A DNA stretch of 64,000 nt from contig NZ_KE136476.1 in NCBI RefSeq assembly GCF_000407145.1, forward strand, positions 1-64,000. Direction: 5' to 3'. The notes beneath the pieces are model-generated. The model made no database searches. It saw only the letters and a program-made list of their open reading frames with translations, and was not told where the DNA came from. Shown here piece after piece: positions 39,150-48,502 of the stretch; position 1 is the stretch's first letter, and every line of letters begins with the position of its first letter. Origin of the DNA: Enterococcus caccae ATCC BAA-1240. Its GTDB lineage: Bacteria > Bacillota > Bacilli > Lactobacillales > Enterococcaceae. The translations under genes and the position numbers were made by a program.

Positions 39150-39941
39150 ATGAAATTAACACACAAATTATGCGGCGCTGCATTATTAGCAGTTGTCGGA
39201 GTAGCAGTGGCAATGCCAAATGCAACAAAAGCGGACAATGGAACAGCAACACAATACAATGGACAAGGAAATGTTGAATTTGAAGATGATACAGATGCCT
39301 CTTCTGACAAACCACATATTCCAGGTGATTCAAGTGAATTAGATTTAGAGCCTAATCCAGATAAAGGTCCTTTAAAGATTTTAGGAGCTAGCCCACTACA
39401 ATTCGATAAAAGTAAAATTATTGAGCAAGGTGCAGCAGATGAAATGAGAGATATTCCTGTACAGAAATATCAGGATCCTTCAGGAGTTATTACTGAAAAC
39501 TTTGTTGAATTCAAGGACAAACGTTCAGATACATTAGATCACTCATATACAGTAACAGCTAAGCTACAAAAGCAATTTACTCATGAAGTAAATACTGAAG
39601 GTATTTTGAAAGGTGCTGAAATTCACTATAAAACAGCACGTATTCATTCAGCATCTGCTGACGATGCATATAAGCCAGTTGGGTTAGAAACAGCCTTTGA
39701 ATTAGCACCAGCAGAAGATGGAAAAGAGCCAGGTGCAGCGGTACCTGTTCTTAAAAATAGTGATTCTACAAAAGGAACTGGATACTGGGATATTTCTTTC
39801 GGAGACAAAAAGATTGAAGCCGATGCTGAAGGTAGCGCGGAACAAGCAGTTACTTTGAAAGTACCAAAAAACTTGAGTTTACTAAAAGGAAAATATTCTG
39901 CAACAATTTTATGGGAAATCACAGCTGGTGTAAATCCTTAA
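39150..39941 (+). CDS. WxL domain surface protein with degenerate first motif
   Basis: The 263-residue protein has a clear signal peptide (ending TKA) and the N-terminal signature YNGQGNVEFEDD common in enterococcal WxL proteins. The second motif is YSATILWEI near the C-terminus. The first motif position reads YTVTAKL, with Tyr in place of Trp, so it is not a classical WxL pair. The ribosome site AGGAGG is strong and a hairpin follows, suggesting it is the most highly expressed protein of the locus. Confidence 0.88.
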   Translation: MKLTHKLCGAALLAVVGVAVAMPNATKADNGTATQYNGQGNVEFEDDTDASSDKPHIPGDSSELDLEPNPDKGPLKILGASPLQFDKSKIIEQGAADEMRDIPVQKYQDPSGVITENFVEFKDKRSDTLDHSYTVTAKLQKQFTHEVNTEGILKGAEIHYKTARIHSASADDAYKPVGLETAFELAPAEDGKEPGAAVPVLKNSDSTKGTGYWDISFGDKKIEADAEGSAEQAVTLKVPKNLSLLKGKYSATILWEITAGVNP

Positions 39942-39983
39942 TAAGATAGAGACAACTTATTTGAGTTGAAGTAAAACAAGATT

Positions 39984-40030
39984 GAAATAAGTTCACTGAT
40001 TCTAAAATCAGTGCACTTATTTCTAATTTT
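39984..40030 (+). terminator. Intra-operon hairpin (attenuator or processing site)
   Basis: GAAATAAGT.CACTGATT pairs with AATCAGTG.ACTTATTTC around a 4-nt loop; the tail TAATTTTAG is weak. It lies between a WxL protein and the WxL-interacting protein and probably lowers downstream expression or protects the upstream message. Confidence 0.7.
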
Positions 40031-40044
40031 AGAGAGGAAAGTTT

Positions 40045-41136
40045 ATGAATAAGAAAAAAACGCACTTTTTTAAATTTGTTTTATACATAAGTTTATTACT
40101 AATTCCAAGCACTAGTGCATTTGCTACTGAAAAAACAAAAGGAACGGATCAAGAAGCAAAGGGAGGGTTTAGTTTTGAAACAGTCAAATCAGAAAAACAA
40201 GTCAGTGATGCGAATTATTTTGATTTAAAGCTTAGCCCAGGAGAAAAACATAAAGTACAAATTAAACTTAACAATGCTGAAGAAAAGCCAATCGATATTT
40301 TGATAAGCCTAAATGGTGCTAAAACAAACAGCAATGGTGTCATAGAATATGGTCCAACAACGATTGAAGATGACGCATCCTTAAAATACAAATTTACAGA
40401 TATTGTCAAAGGACCAGAAGAAGTAACGATACCAGCAAAATCTTCGATAGATGTTGATTATGAGATTACAATGCCAGCAACCGAATTTGATGGACAGATT
40501 GTTGGTGGATTTCAGATTCAGGTGAAACCAAATGAAGAGGAAGAAAAAAAAGCTGATGGCGCAGTAATCAATCGTTATGCTTATGTAGTTGCGATGGTGT
40601 TAAAAGAAAATGACACAGAAGTTATGCCCAATTTAAAGCTTAATAAAGTGTATCCAGAGTTGCGTAATTTCCGAAATTCTATTTTTATTAATTATTCTAA
40701 TGAAAATCCTGCATTTCTTGAAGAAATGACACTTGAAACTCAAATCACTAAAAAAGGCTCAAAAGAAGTTCTTTATGATTCTAAACAAGCAGGAATGCGG
40801 ATGGCTCCTAATACAATGATTAATTATGCTGTTTCAATGAATGGTGAAAAAATGATTCCTGGTGACTATCAAGCGCATATTAAGGTAACTGCTAGGGGAG
40901 ACAAAAAATGGGAATGGCTAGAAGATTTTAAAATAACAGACGAAGATGCAGATAAATTCAATGATCAAGACGTTAGTTTGTTACAAGAGGCCAGCTTTGA
41001 TTGGAAACTAATTGCAATGTGTGTTGGTGGAGTAGTAACACTGGGACTGATTGTTTTCTTTGCAATTCAGGCATTCAATAAGAAAAGTGGTAAAGGAAAA
41101 AGAAAGAACTCTTCAAAAGCGAATAAAAAAAAGTAA
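40045..41136 (+). CDS. WxL-interacting protein (DUF916/DUF3324)
   Basis: The 363-residue protein has a signal peptide (ending AFA), a DUF916 domain (about 35-155, GFSFETV...YFDLKLSPGEKHKVQIKLNN), a DUF3324 domain (about 165-305), one C-terminal membrane helix (about 318-340) and a Lys-rich cytoplasmic tail. Proteins of this kind bind WxL proteins and anchor the complex to the membrane. Its position directly after three WxL genes fits that role. Confidence 0.92.
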   Translation: MNKKKTHFFKFVLYISLLLIPSTSAFATEKTKGTDQEAKGGFSFETVKSEKQVSDANYFDLKLSPGEKHKVQIKLNNAEEKPIDILISLNGAKTNSNGVIEYGPTTIEDDASLKYKFTDIVKGPEEVTIPAKSSIDVDYEITMPATEFDGQIVGGFQIQVKPNEEEEKKADGAVINRYAYVVAMVLKENDTEVMPNLKLNKVYPELRNFRNSIFINYSNENPAFLEEMTLETQITKKGSKEVLYDSKQAGMRMAPNTMINYAVSMNGEKMIPGDYQAHIKVTARGDKKWEWLEDFKITDEDADKFNDQDVSLLQEASFDWKLIAMCVGGVVTLGLIVFFAIQAFNKKSGKGKRKNSSKANKKK

Positions 41137-41159
41137 CAGAGGTAAGGAGGAACCGATAA

Positions 41160-41828
41160 ATGAGTGTTTTAGACTGGCTGTTCATTGGGTTATTGTCAAT
41201 TGCTAGCCTCTGTTTAGTTTTTGTATTAGTGTTCATCCTGTTATCTGTTTCCACGAAGCAAAGAATGACTGAATTAAGGAAGAAAAAGAAGTTACGTAAC
41301 GAAAAGAAACAAAAAAGACGTAAAAAAGAAATTATTTTTCTGAAGCGAAAAAGTAAGTCGCAGTTAGTAACAGCTGTAGTAATGTTTTTTTGTGGCGCTC
41401 TGTTTATGGCAGGTTCATTTTATTCAAGACATTACCAGCAAACGCATTTAAGCCAAAGGGATTCTGAAGCAATTGTACAAGGTTATTATTTAATCAATAA
41501 CATAGAAGAACAACTTCAAGCTGCATCAACAAGTGAAAATAAAGCAAAAATATCAAAAAATATCATAGAACTAGCGGGACGACTTACTAGCTATGGTGCT
41601 CGAATGGCTGATGTTCGATTATCGGTAGAAGGTCAAAGTACACTAACTAGAATGTATCAGCTGATGAAAGAGTTAGGGGTTAATTTAAACAACCAACCAA
41701 AGGAATTTCTTGATAATGAGCAGAGATTAGAGGAATTTACAAATGATATAAAAAAAGCAAAGACACAACAAAAAAAAGTATTTAGCTATTTTAAAGTAAA
41801 TGAAGACGCCTTGAAAAAGAGGAAATAA
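41160..41828 (+). CDS. Hypothetical two-helix membrane protein of the WxL locus
   Basis: The 222-residue protein has helix 1 at about 5-30, a very basic cytoplasmic loop (about 37-65), helix 2 at about 70-90 and a helical, Glu/Lys-rich extracytoplasmic domain of about 130 residues. I recognise no family. Its place between the WxL-interacting protein and two signal peptidases suggests help in export or assembly of the WxL complex. Confidence 0.7.
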   Translation: MSVLDWLFIGLLSIASLCLVFVLVFILLSVSTKQRMTELRKKKKLRNEKKQKRRKKEIIFLKRKSKSQLVTAVVMFFCGALFMAGSFYSRHYQQTHLSQRDSEAIVQGYYLINNIEEQLQAASTSENKAKISKNIIELAGRLTSYGARMADVRLSVEGQSTLTRMYQLMKELGVNLNNQPKEFLDNEQRLEEFTNDIKKAKTQQKKVFSYFKVNEDALKKRK

Positions 41829-41869
41829 GGATACCAGAGAGAGGTTATGGACAAAGGAGGGGTCCTATT

Positions 41870-42628
41870 ATGAGTCTAATCAAGGGAAAAAAGAGTAGCA
41901 ATAGAACAAAGAAAAAAAAGAAGCAGCTAACGAAAAAAAAAATCTCCCCTCCAAGATCTCAGAAACCTCAACCAGAAGCAAAAAAAAGATCCAAACGAAG
42001 TAAGGTGCCGCAGACTCATTTAAAACCACCTAAAAAAAAGAATACTCAAAAAAAGAAAAAGCTGAAAAGAAAAAAAATAAAGAAAAAGCGACTTAGACGA
42101 TTACTAATAGAGATAGCTTTAACTATTTTTGTAACGAGTGGAATCTTGTATCTCGTTTCTGTACCAACGTTTACAATTGCCAAATTTGAAGGTTACTCGA
42201 TGGATCCAACAGTCAATGAAGGGGATACAGTTTACGTGAATAAACTAGCCCAAATCAGACGTTACAGACTTGTCTATTTTAATGTTCCGAACAATAAAGA
42301 GAAATCTGTTAGAAGAGTTATTGGCTTGCCTGGAGAAGAGGTCTTTTATAAAAATGATAAATTGTTTGTGAATAATAATGAAAAAATAGAAACGTATTTA
42401 GCAAAATCATTATATGATGCTAAACAAACTGGAATAGTTTTAACAGATGACTTTAATGTTAGGCATTTGACGGGACAGTCTACAATTCCAAAGGGTAAAT
42501 ACTTAGTCCTTGGAGATAACCGAAAATATTCTTCTGATAGCCGGTATTATGGATTGATTGACGAAAAAGATATCATCGGAGTTGTTCAAATGAGATTAAT
42601 GCCTTTCCATAAAATGATGAGGTATTAA
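41870..42628 (+). CDS. Type I signal peptidase paralogue with Arg at the catalytic Lys position
   Basis: The 252-residue protein has an N-terminal stretch of about 75 residues dominated by Lys/Arg, one helix (about 78-98) and a signal peptidase I domain. The Ser box is GYSMDPT (Ser about 110), followed by GDTVYVNK, and the C-terminal box is LGDNRKYSSDSRYYGLI. The box that normally reads VKRVIGLPGD reads VRRVIGLPGE, so the general-base Lys is Arg (about 148). Either it is inactive and acts as a partner or chaperone, or it is poorly active. A complete paralogue follows directly. Confidence 0.85.
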   Translation: MSLIKGKKSSNRTKKKKKQLTKKKISPPRSQKPQPEAKKRSKRSKVPQTHLKPPKKKNTQKKKKLKRKKIKKKRLRRLLIEIALTIFVTSGILYLVSVPTFTIAKFEGYSMDPTVNEGDTVYVNKLAQIRRYRLVYFNVPNNKEKSVRRVIGLPGEEVFYKNDKLFVNNNEKIETYLAKSLYDAKQTGIVLTDDFNVRHLTGQSTIPKGKYLVLGDNRKYSSDSRYYGLIDEKDIIGVVQMRLMPFHKMMRY

Positions 42629-42652
42629 ATAGAGAAAGTTTTGAGAGAGAGT

Positions 42653-43354
42653 ATGAATGAAGAATATTCATTAGGGAAAAGAAATTTAAAGTATAAACAA
42701 GCAGTAAAAAAAGTCAAAAGGAATAGAAATGGATTAGTTCATAAACCCAATCGTAAAAGAAGCGAACGAGAAGCTGAAAAACAATTAAAAAAAGTAAAAA
42801 GGGTATTCAAGATAGTCTCAAATGGGTTCTTTTTTCTTTTTGCTGTTTTTTGCTTGCTGTTTTTGATTAAAATGAAAGCACATATGGTTGAGGGGCAATC
42901 GATGAATCCAACGCTGAATCATCATGACTACATATTAGTGAGTAAAAAAAAGAAACCCGAAAGATATGATATCATCACTTTTGCACCGCAAGGAAAACCG
43001 AAAGAATCTTATGTAAAACGTGTGATTGGTTTACCGGGAGATACGATTTGGACAGATAGAGGGTTTCTTTTTATTAATCATCAAATCTCTGATGAAACCA
43101 CAATTCCATATAATGGGAATCAAATAGGTGCTGTAGATTTACCAGATGGAACAGTGAAAATCAATTTAGCAAAAGAAGCATATGATGAAATGAGGTCACT
43201 ACAAATTATTCCAGAAGGAAACTATTTTGTTTTAGGTGATAATCGCAATCATTCTAATGATAGTCGTCAGTTTGGCTTGGTTTCTTCTGATCAAATTGAA
43301 GGAGTGATGGTTCTCCGTTATTTTCCATTAAATCAGTTTGGCGCAGTGAAATAG
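42653..43354 (+). CDS. Type I signal peptidase
   Basis: The protein of about 233 residues has a basic N-terminal region, one helix (about 55-75) and complete signal peptidase I boxes: GQSMNPT (Ser about 83), YVKRVIGLPGD (Lys about 122) and LGDNRNHSNDSRQFGLV. It should cleave signal peptides of exported proteins, perhaps the WxL cargo of this locus. The start is uncertain: ATG 42653 is used, and a TTG at 42641 is possible. It ends the WxL operon. Confidence 0.87.
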   Translation: MNEEYSLGKRNLKYKQAVKKVKRNRNGLVHKPNRKRSEREAEKQLKKVKRVFKIVSNGFFFLFAVFCLLFLIKMKAHMVEGQSMNPTLNHHDYILVSKKKKPERYDIITFAPQGKPKESYVKRVIGLPGDTIWTDRGFLFINHQISDETTIPYNGNQIGAVDLPDGTVKINLAKEAYDEMRSLQIIPEGNYFVLGDNRNHSNDSRQFGLVSSDQIEGVMVLRYFPLNQFGAVK

Positions 43355-43364
43355 TAATACAAGT

Positions 43365-43398
43365 AGAAGGATACGCAAAAACGGTGTCCTTCTTTTTT
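43365..43398 (+). terminator. Terminator of the WxL locus
   Basis: AGAAGGATAC pairs with GTGTCCTTCT and is followed by TTTTT. Confidence 0.88.
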
Positions 43399-43423
43399 AA
43401 AATTTTAAGATGAGGTTTAAAGA

Positions 43424-46039
43424 ATGAAAAAAATATTGAACTATATACAGAAAAATGGGTTCTTTCTACTTAGTAGTTTTATCGTACCTATTATGATTAT
43501 GGTAGTGGTTTATTATAGTGTAGGTGTTTATCCTGGTGGTCCAAAGAGTATTCTTGTAAGTGATGCCTTTTCACAGTATTCTAATTTTCATGCTAGCTTT
43601 AATAATGTTTTACATGGTAAACAGAATATTTTTTATTCTTGGTATGGTTCTTTAGGAATAAACTATTGGGCTTTGATTTCGTATTATTTAGGCGGAATAT
43701 TTACACCTCTTGTTTATTTTTTTGATAATCAATCTATTCCAGAGTTTTTCTATTTTCTTACGTTATTAAAAATCGGCTCGATGGGTGTCTCTTTTTGGCT
43801 ATACGCACAACAGACATTCACTCTTAAGGCTTGGCAGCAACTTATATTAAGTATTATGTATGCTCAAATGAGTTTTCTAGTTGCCCATGCAGAAATTGTT
43901 ATGTGGATTGATGCTCTTATTTATTTACCATTAGTAGTGTTAGGGATCGATCGTATAATAGAGAAAAAGAAACCGATTGTTTTATTTGTTACCTACCTCT
44001 TATTATTTTTGTCGAATTTTTATATGAGTTTTATGATTGGTATTTTTACTGTTCTCTATTTTATTGCTCGCTTATATATAAACAAAAAAGAGTATCTAAA
44101 CAATAGTGTAATGTATTTGATTACATCAGTGCTTTCAGGATTAGCTTCAATGATTATTATTTTACCTATGTTGTTGGATATAAGGAATAATGGTGAAGAA
44201 CTAAGTAAAATCAAAACAATCAAAACGGCTTCAACAGGAGTTCTAGATATTATTGTAAAAAATATGATTGGTATATACGATTCCACCAAATATGGAACAA
44301 TTCCTTTTATTTATATAGGATTATTTCCTTTGATTTTATGTTTGTTATATTTTATGTCCAAAAAAGTATCTATAAGAAATAAGATTGCGTATGGCTCACT
44401 ATTTTTGATTTTGATTTTGAGTTTTTATTTTGAACCGCTGAATTTATTTTGGCATGGTTTTCATTCTCCGAATATGTTTTTATTCAGATTTAGTTTTTTA
44501 TTTTCGTTTTTGCTATTAATGGTTGCAGGTTACAGTTGGGAAAAATTAGCCGAATCAGATTTTAATAGGATGGTCAATCTAATTATCGGGATGATCACAT
44601 GCGTTATTTTAGTCAGTATCTTTGGCGAGAAATTACACTACACGTATATTTCTGTAGTCTCAATTATTGGAACGATCATTTTTCTGATTGTCTATCTACT
44701 TATGAATTATTTCTTCTTTAAGAAAAGAAAACAGAGTCATTTTATGGCGGTGCTGTTTGTTTTAATAGTGGTCCTTGAGGCGTCACTAAATTCAAAAGGA
44801 ATTATTAATGGTATGTCATTAGAATGGCGTTACCCTAAAAGTGGTAGCTATGAAAAAGCGTATCGGCCGATTCGTACATTAGTTGATAAGGCGGATGAGC
44901 GAAATACTAATTTTTATCGGATGGAAAACCTTTCGCAATTGACGATCAATGATAGCTTTAATTATGGTTACGCAGGTGTTGGGATGTTCTCTTCAATTCG
45001 TAACAGGCATTCATCAGAATACTTGTCTGAATTAGGATTCTTTTCAGTAGGAACCAATTTATCTATTCGATATGAGAATAATACTTTGTTGATGGATTCC
45101 TTACTGGGGATAAAATATATCATCGATAAAACAGACCCAATGAAATATGGTTTTGAGAAAATTGCAACAGAAGGCGAATATTCTCTCTACGAAAACAAAG
45201 AAACACTACCTTTAGGCATTTATACAAATGAAGACATCTTCTTACCAAACGCTGTTCAAACTCAAATAGATTTATATAATCAATTATCTGGCATGAAGGA
45301 TTCGTTTTTCTCTGTTGATGAAATAGCTCTTGTCGATTCTAAAAATGTAGAAATTTCTGAGTCGGGAAATGATGTGGAGTATAGAGCTTTAGATACAGAA
45401 GATCCAATCGAGCTTATTTGGGAAGTTGATGTTCCTGCAAAAACGCAGTCGTATATTTCTTTGTATCCTGTTCAATTTAACAAAAGTGTTGATGCAATGC
45501 TTCGACTTGATGTTGGGGAGAATTCTCATGTAACAGAATATCGAAAAAGCGGGCAATTTTTTAATATTGGTTATTATGAAAAGGCAACAAAAGTGAAGGT
45601 AAAGGCATTATTTTACTTATATCCACGCGATAACAGAAAAGATTTTGATTCAATTAGTTTTATTAAACCAGATGCTGCACATTTGGATATAACAAAATAT
45701 CAAGCAACATTAGATAAAATTAAAGAAAAAGCGATAGATTTCAAAATGAAAGGTCGAAAAGCGATTGCTAAAATCGATACCAAAGAAGAGCAAGTCATCT
45801 TTACGACTATTCCTTATGATAAAGGCTGGAAAGCATACGTAGACGATAAGGAGGTAGAGATTCCAACCTTTAAAGATGCTTTTTTAGCAATTCCAGTTCC
45901 AAAAGGGAAACACACATTAGAATTGGTCTTTTTGCCGCAAGGCTTTTTAATAGGAGCTGTGTTATTTGTAAGTGGTATAAGCTTGTTTATTGGTTATGTA
46001 GTCTATCTGAATAGAAAGAGTCACTACTTTAAATCTTGA
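43424..46039 (+). CDS. YfhO family multi-pass membrane protein (GT-C glycosyltransferase-like)
   Basis: The 871-residue protein has about twelve helices in the first 450 residues plus one at the end, with a large extracytoplasmic C-terminal region. The start FIVPIMIMVVVYYSVGVYPGG and the DAFSQYSNFHASF loop are typical of YfhO. In Bacillus, YfhO is needed to glycosylate lipoteichoic acid from a lipid-linked sugar. No flippase or CsbB-like transferase is next to it. A WTA/LTA- or glycoprotein-directed sugar transfer is likely; the acceptor is unknown. It starts 26 nt after a terminator and may depend on read-through. Confidence 0.85.
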   Translation: MKKILNYIQKNGFFLLSSFIVPIMIMVVVYYSVGVYPGGPKSILVSDAFSQYSNFHASFNNVLHGKQNIFYSWYGSLGINYWALISYYLGGIFTPLVYFFDNQSIPEFFYFLTLLKIGSMGVSFWLYAQQTFTLKAWQQLILSIMYAQMSFLVAHAEIVMWIDALIYLPLVVLGIDRIIEKKKPIVLFVTYLLLFLSNFYMSFMIGIFTVLYFIARLYINKKEYLNNSVMYLITSVLSGLASMIIILPMLLDIRNNGEELSKIKTIKTASTGVLDIIVKNMIGIYDSTKYGTIPFIYIGLFPLILCLLYFMSKKVSIRNKIAYGSLFLILILSFYFEPLNLFWHGFHSPNMFLFRFSFLFSFLLLMVAGYSWEKLAESDFNRMVNLIIGMITCVILVSIFGEKLHYTYISVVSIIGTIIFLIVYLLMNYFFFKKRKQSHFMAVLFVLIVVLEASLNSKGIINGMSLEWRYPKSGSYEKAYRPIRTLVDKADERNTNFYRMENLSQLTINDSFNYGYAGVGMFSSIRNRHSSEYLSELGFFSVGTNLSIRYENNTLLMDSLLGIKYIIDKTDPMKYGFEKIATEGEYSLYENKETLPLGIYTNEDIFLPNAVQTQIDLYNQLSGMKDSFFSVDEIALVDSKNVEISESGNDVEYRALDTEDPIELIWEVDVPAKTQSYISLYPVQFNKSVDAMLRLDVGENSHVTEYRKSGQFFNIGYYEKATKVKVKALFYLYPRDNRKDFDSISFIKPDAAHLDITKYQATLDKIKEKAIDFKMKGRKAIAKIDTKEEQVIFTTIPYDKGWKAYVDDKEVEIPTFKDAFLAIPVPKGKHTLELVFLPQGFLIGAVLFVSGISLFIGYVVYLNRKSHYFKS

Positions 46040-46064
46040 TTTAGTTAGGAATGGTGAAAAATTG

Positions 46065-47732
46065 ATGTGGCGGTTGAAACGAAATGTAAGTGAGTATCCT
46101 AGTTGGCTTTTGTATATGATGTTTCTTTTTTTGAGTATTCTGTGCATCTATTTTACATTCATTTCAAATGGAAAACTTTATGCAGGAGATGATGTTGTTT
46201 TTCATATGGGGAGGATTGAAGGGTTAAGTAGGGCAATTCGGCAAGGGGATTATTTTCCTAAGATCAATTACTATTTTCTTTTTGGTATGGGATACGCTTC
46301 AAGTATTTTTTACCCAGATCTCTTTTTATATCCAGCAGCTCTATTTAGAGTTGTTGGTTTCACTATAACTCAAAGTTATATACTATATATGATTTTAATC
46401 AACTTTTTGACTTTTGTTTCGAGCTATTATTCATTTTTATATGGGTCGAAAAATAAAATAAAAAGTTTATTCTTTGCTGTGATTTACGGCTTAGCTTCCT
46501 ATCGTCTATGTGATGTGATCGTTCGAGGGGCGTTGGGAGAAACGTTAGCCTTTTTGTTTCTTCCAGTTGTTATTTTGGGAATAATACAGATTGTCCAAGG
46601 AGATTATCGGAAGTTTTTCTTTTTGGGGATTGGTATGGCAGGAATTTTTTATGCTCATTTATTGTCAACAGTTATTTTTTCCATGTTTATAGGGCTGTAT
46701 TTCCTTTTAAATATCAGAAAATTAGTAAATGAGAAACAGCGTATCAGCTATTTTCTATTATCTATAGCGCTGACGATTATTCTAGTATCACCAGTACTGT
46801 TTCCACTACTAGAACAGCTGATGTATCAGCGGTTAAATGTTCAGACAAAACCAATTTTCTACTTACAAAATAGTGCGAGTAGTTTATTTGAATATATAAA
46901 TATTAGTATAAATAATACAGGCTTTAATAATTTAGGTATATTTATATTTAGTTCAATAGGGTATTTAATTTTATGTTTAAAAAAAATAACCACTACAAGC
47001 AAACAAATGCTTATTATTGGAAGTATCTTTCTATTTGTAACAACTGATTCCTTTCCCCATGCTCTTTTTCACAACACATTACTAAATACGATACAGTTTA
47101 CATGGCGATATTTTATGATCATTTCAACTGTTATTTGTTGGGCATTAGCGGATAGCTTGGATCAATTATTACCTAAAAAAAGCGTAAAATTTGTGAGTAT
47201 CATTGTATTTCTTTTTATGATCATTCAATCGATTTCATATCAAATGAATGCAAAGGAGGAAAAAAAATTTCTGCATAAGGATTTTGAAAATCCTAATCCA
47301 GCTGCATTGGGAAATGGAAAAGAATATTTACCGATTAATATGGATTTTGACCGATTCATTAACAATCCTCACAACATGCGGGCAGGATCGAAAAAGATTA
47401 AGTTGACCAATCTGAAGCGTGGTTACGATTTTATTCGTTTAGATTACGACGCACCTGAAGAGACAACACTTACTTTTCCATTAACCTTCTATAAAGGATA
47501 TACAGTCAATTCAACAGGCGATCCGTTAGTTAGGGGATTACAAAATAGTAAGGAAAATGTTGGCTTGAGTGAAGTTGTAGTAAAAGGAAAAGGACAATTA
47601 GCAATCAGCTACACAGGGACTAAGATTCAAAAAATAGCTAAAATACCTGCCGTTGTCCTAATTGTGGTCTCAAGTGTCCTTTTCTTAAGGAAGCGACAAT
47701 TACTTGAAGAGAAGAATAATATGAGGAGTTAA
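46065..47732 (+). CDS. Polytopic membrane protein, GT-C-like (YfhO-neighbour type)
   Basis: The 555-residue protein has about ten to twelve helices, an early acidic loop (LYAGDDVVFHMGRIEGLSRA), an aromatic-rich second loop and a C-terminal extracytoplasmic domain followed by one last helix and a basic tail. The DDVVFH motif resembles the first-loop acidic motif of GT-C glycosyltransferases that use polyprenyl-linked sugars. It follows the YfhO gene by 25 nt, so the two probably work on the same pathway. ATG 46065 is preceded by GGTGA. Confidence 0.75.
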   Translation: MWRLKRNVSEYPSWLLYMMFLFLSILCIYFTFISNGKLYAGDDVVFHMGRIEGLSRAIRQGDYFPKINYYFLFGMGYASSIFYPDLFLYPAALFRVVGFTITQSYILYMILINFLTFVSSYYSFLYGSKNKIKSLFFAVIYGLASYRLCDVIVRGALGETLAFLFLPVVILGIIQIVQGDYRKFFFLGIGMAGIFYAHLLSTVIFSMFIGLYFLLNIRKLVNEKQRISYFLLSIALTIILVSPVLFPLLEQLMYQRLNVQTKPIFYLQNSASSLFEYINISINNTGFNNLGIFIFSSIGYLILCLKKITTTSKQMLIIGSIFLFVTTDSFPHALFHNTLLNTIQFTWRYFMIISTVICWALADSLDQLLPKKSVKFVSIIVFLFMIIQSISYQMNAKEEKKFLHKDFENPNPAALGNGKEYLPINMDFDRFINNPHNMRAGSKKIKLTNLKRGYDFIRLDYDAPEETTLTFPLTFYKGYTVNSTGDPLVRGLQNSKENVGLSEVVVKGKGQLAISYTGTKIQKIAKIPAVVLIVVSSVLFLRKRQLLEEKNNMRS

Positions 47733-47767
47733 GCAATTAAATAGGTCAGAAAGTTTGGAGGAATGAA

Positions 47768-48502
47768 ATGAAAAAAATTAAGGCAATAAGTTTAGTAATA
47801 ACAATGCTGATACTGATTTCTGGATGTGCTAAAACAGATCAAGGGAAACCTTTGTCTAATGAGGAGGCAAGTTTATCATGGTCTAAAAAACAAGATAAGC
47901 CCTTTAGCTTGGTTAGTTTTCCGGAGGTTTCTGAAGAAGAAGCAAAGAAACTTATGAAAGAAAACTATGATATTTCTGTTACAGATTTTTATATGTCATC
48001 CATAAAGAATACAAAAGAAGCGTTCTCCAATAAAGAATACCAATGGAATGAACCTATCTATCGTGTTAAAGGTTCTGATCAAGAACTGATCATGCATACT
48101 TTTATGGAATATCAAAAAGCAGAAGAGAATCTTGCTATTTATGGCAGTTTAGAAGCTATCTACAAATTTGATGCCAAGAAAAAAGAAAACAAATTACGTC
48201 GTCAAAGTTTAATCATCATTGGTGAAAAAATAGCGAGTGAAAAGACTAAAGAGGGAATTGAACTTCTTTTACAAAAAGAAAGTAAGACAATGAAAATAGT
48301 TGATTCAGAAAAAGTAATCAAAAAATATCAAGAAACAATAAAGAAACCTAAAGATGAATTAGCGTACAAAACGATTAGGATATACGATGATTCAAGAAAA
48401 GCTGTTAAAGATAAAACAATTGGTCGGATTATCCAAGTTGTTTTTAACTCAACAGGTGAAGTATGTGAGTTAGAGATGAGTATCACGGATTATAGTGATT
48501 AA
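47768..48502 (+). CDS. Hypothetical lipoprotein
   Basis: The 244-residue protein has a signal peptide and lipobox LISGC (Cys near residue 20). The rest is hydrophilic, Lys/Glu-rich, with no motif I can name. Gene order (35 nt after the GT-C-like gene) and the GGAGG ribosome site suggest it is the third member of the YfhO operon. Confidence 0.75.
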   Translation: MKKIKAISLVITMLILISGCAKTDQGKPLSNEEASLSWSKKQDKPFSLVSFPEVSEEEAKKLMKENYDISVTDFYMSSIKNTKEAFSNKEYQWNEPIYRVKGSDQELIMHTFMEYQKAEENLAIYGSLEAIYKFDAKKKENKLRRQSLIIIGEKIASEKTKEGIELLLQKESKTMKIVDSEKVIKKYQETIKKPKDELAYKTIRIYDDSRKAVKDKTIGRIIQVVFNSTGEVCELEMSITDYSD

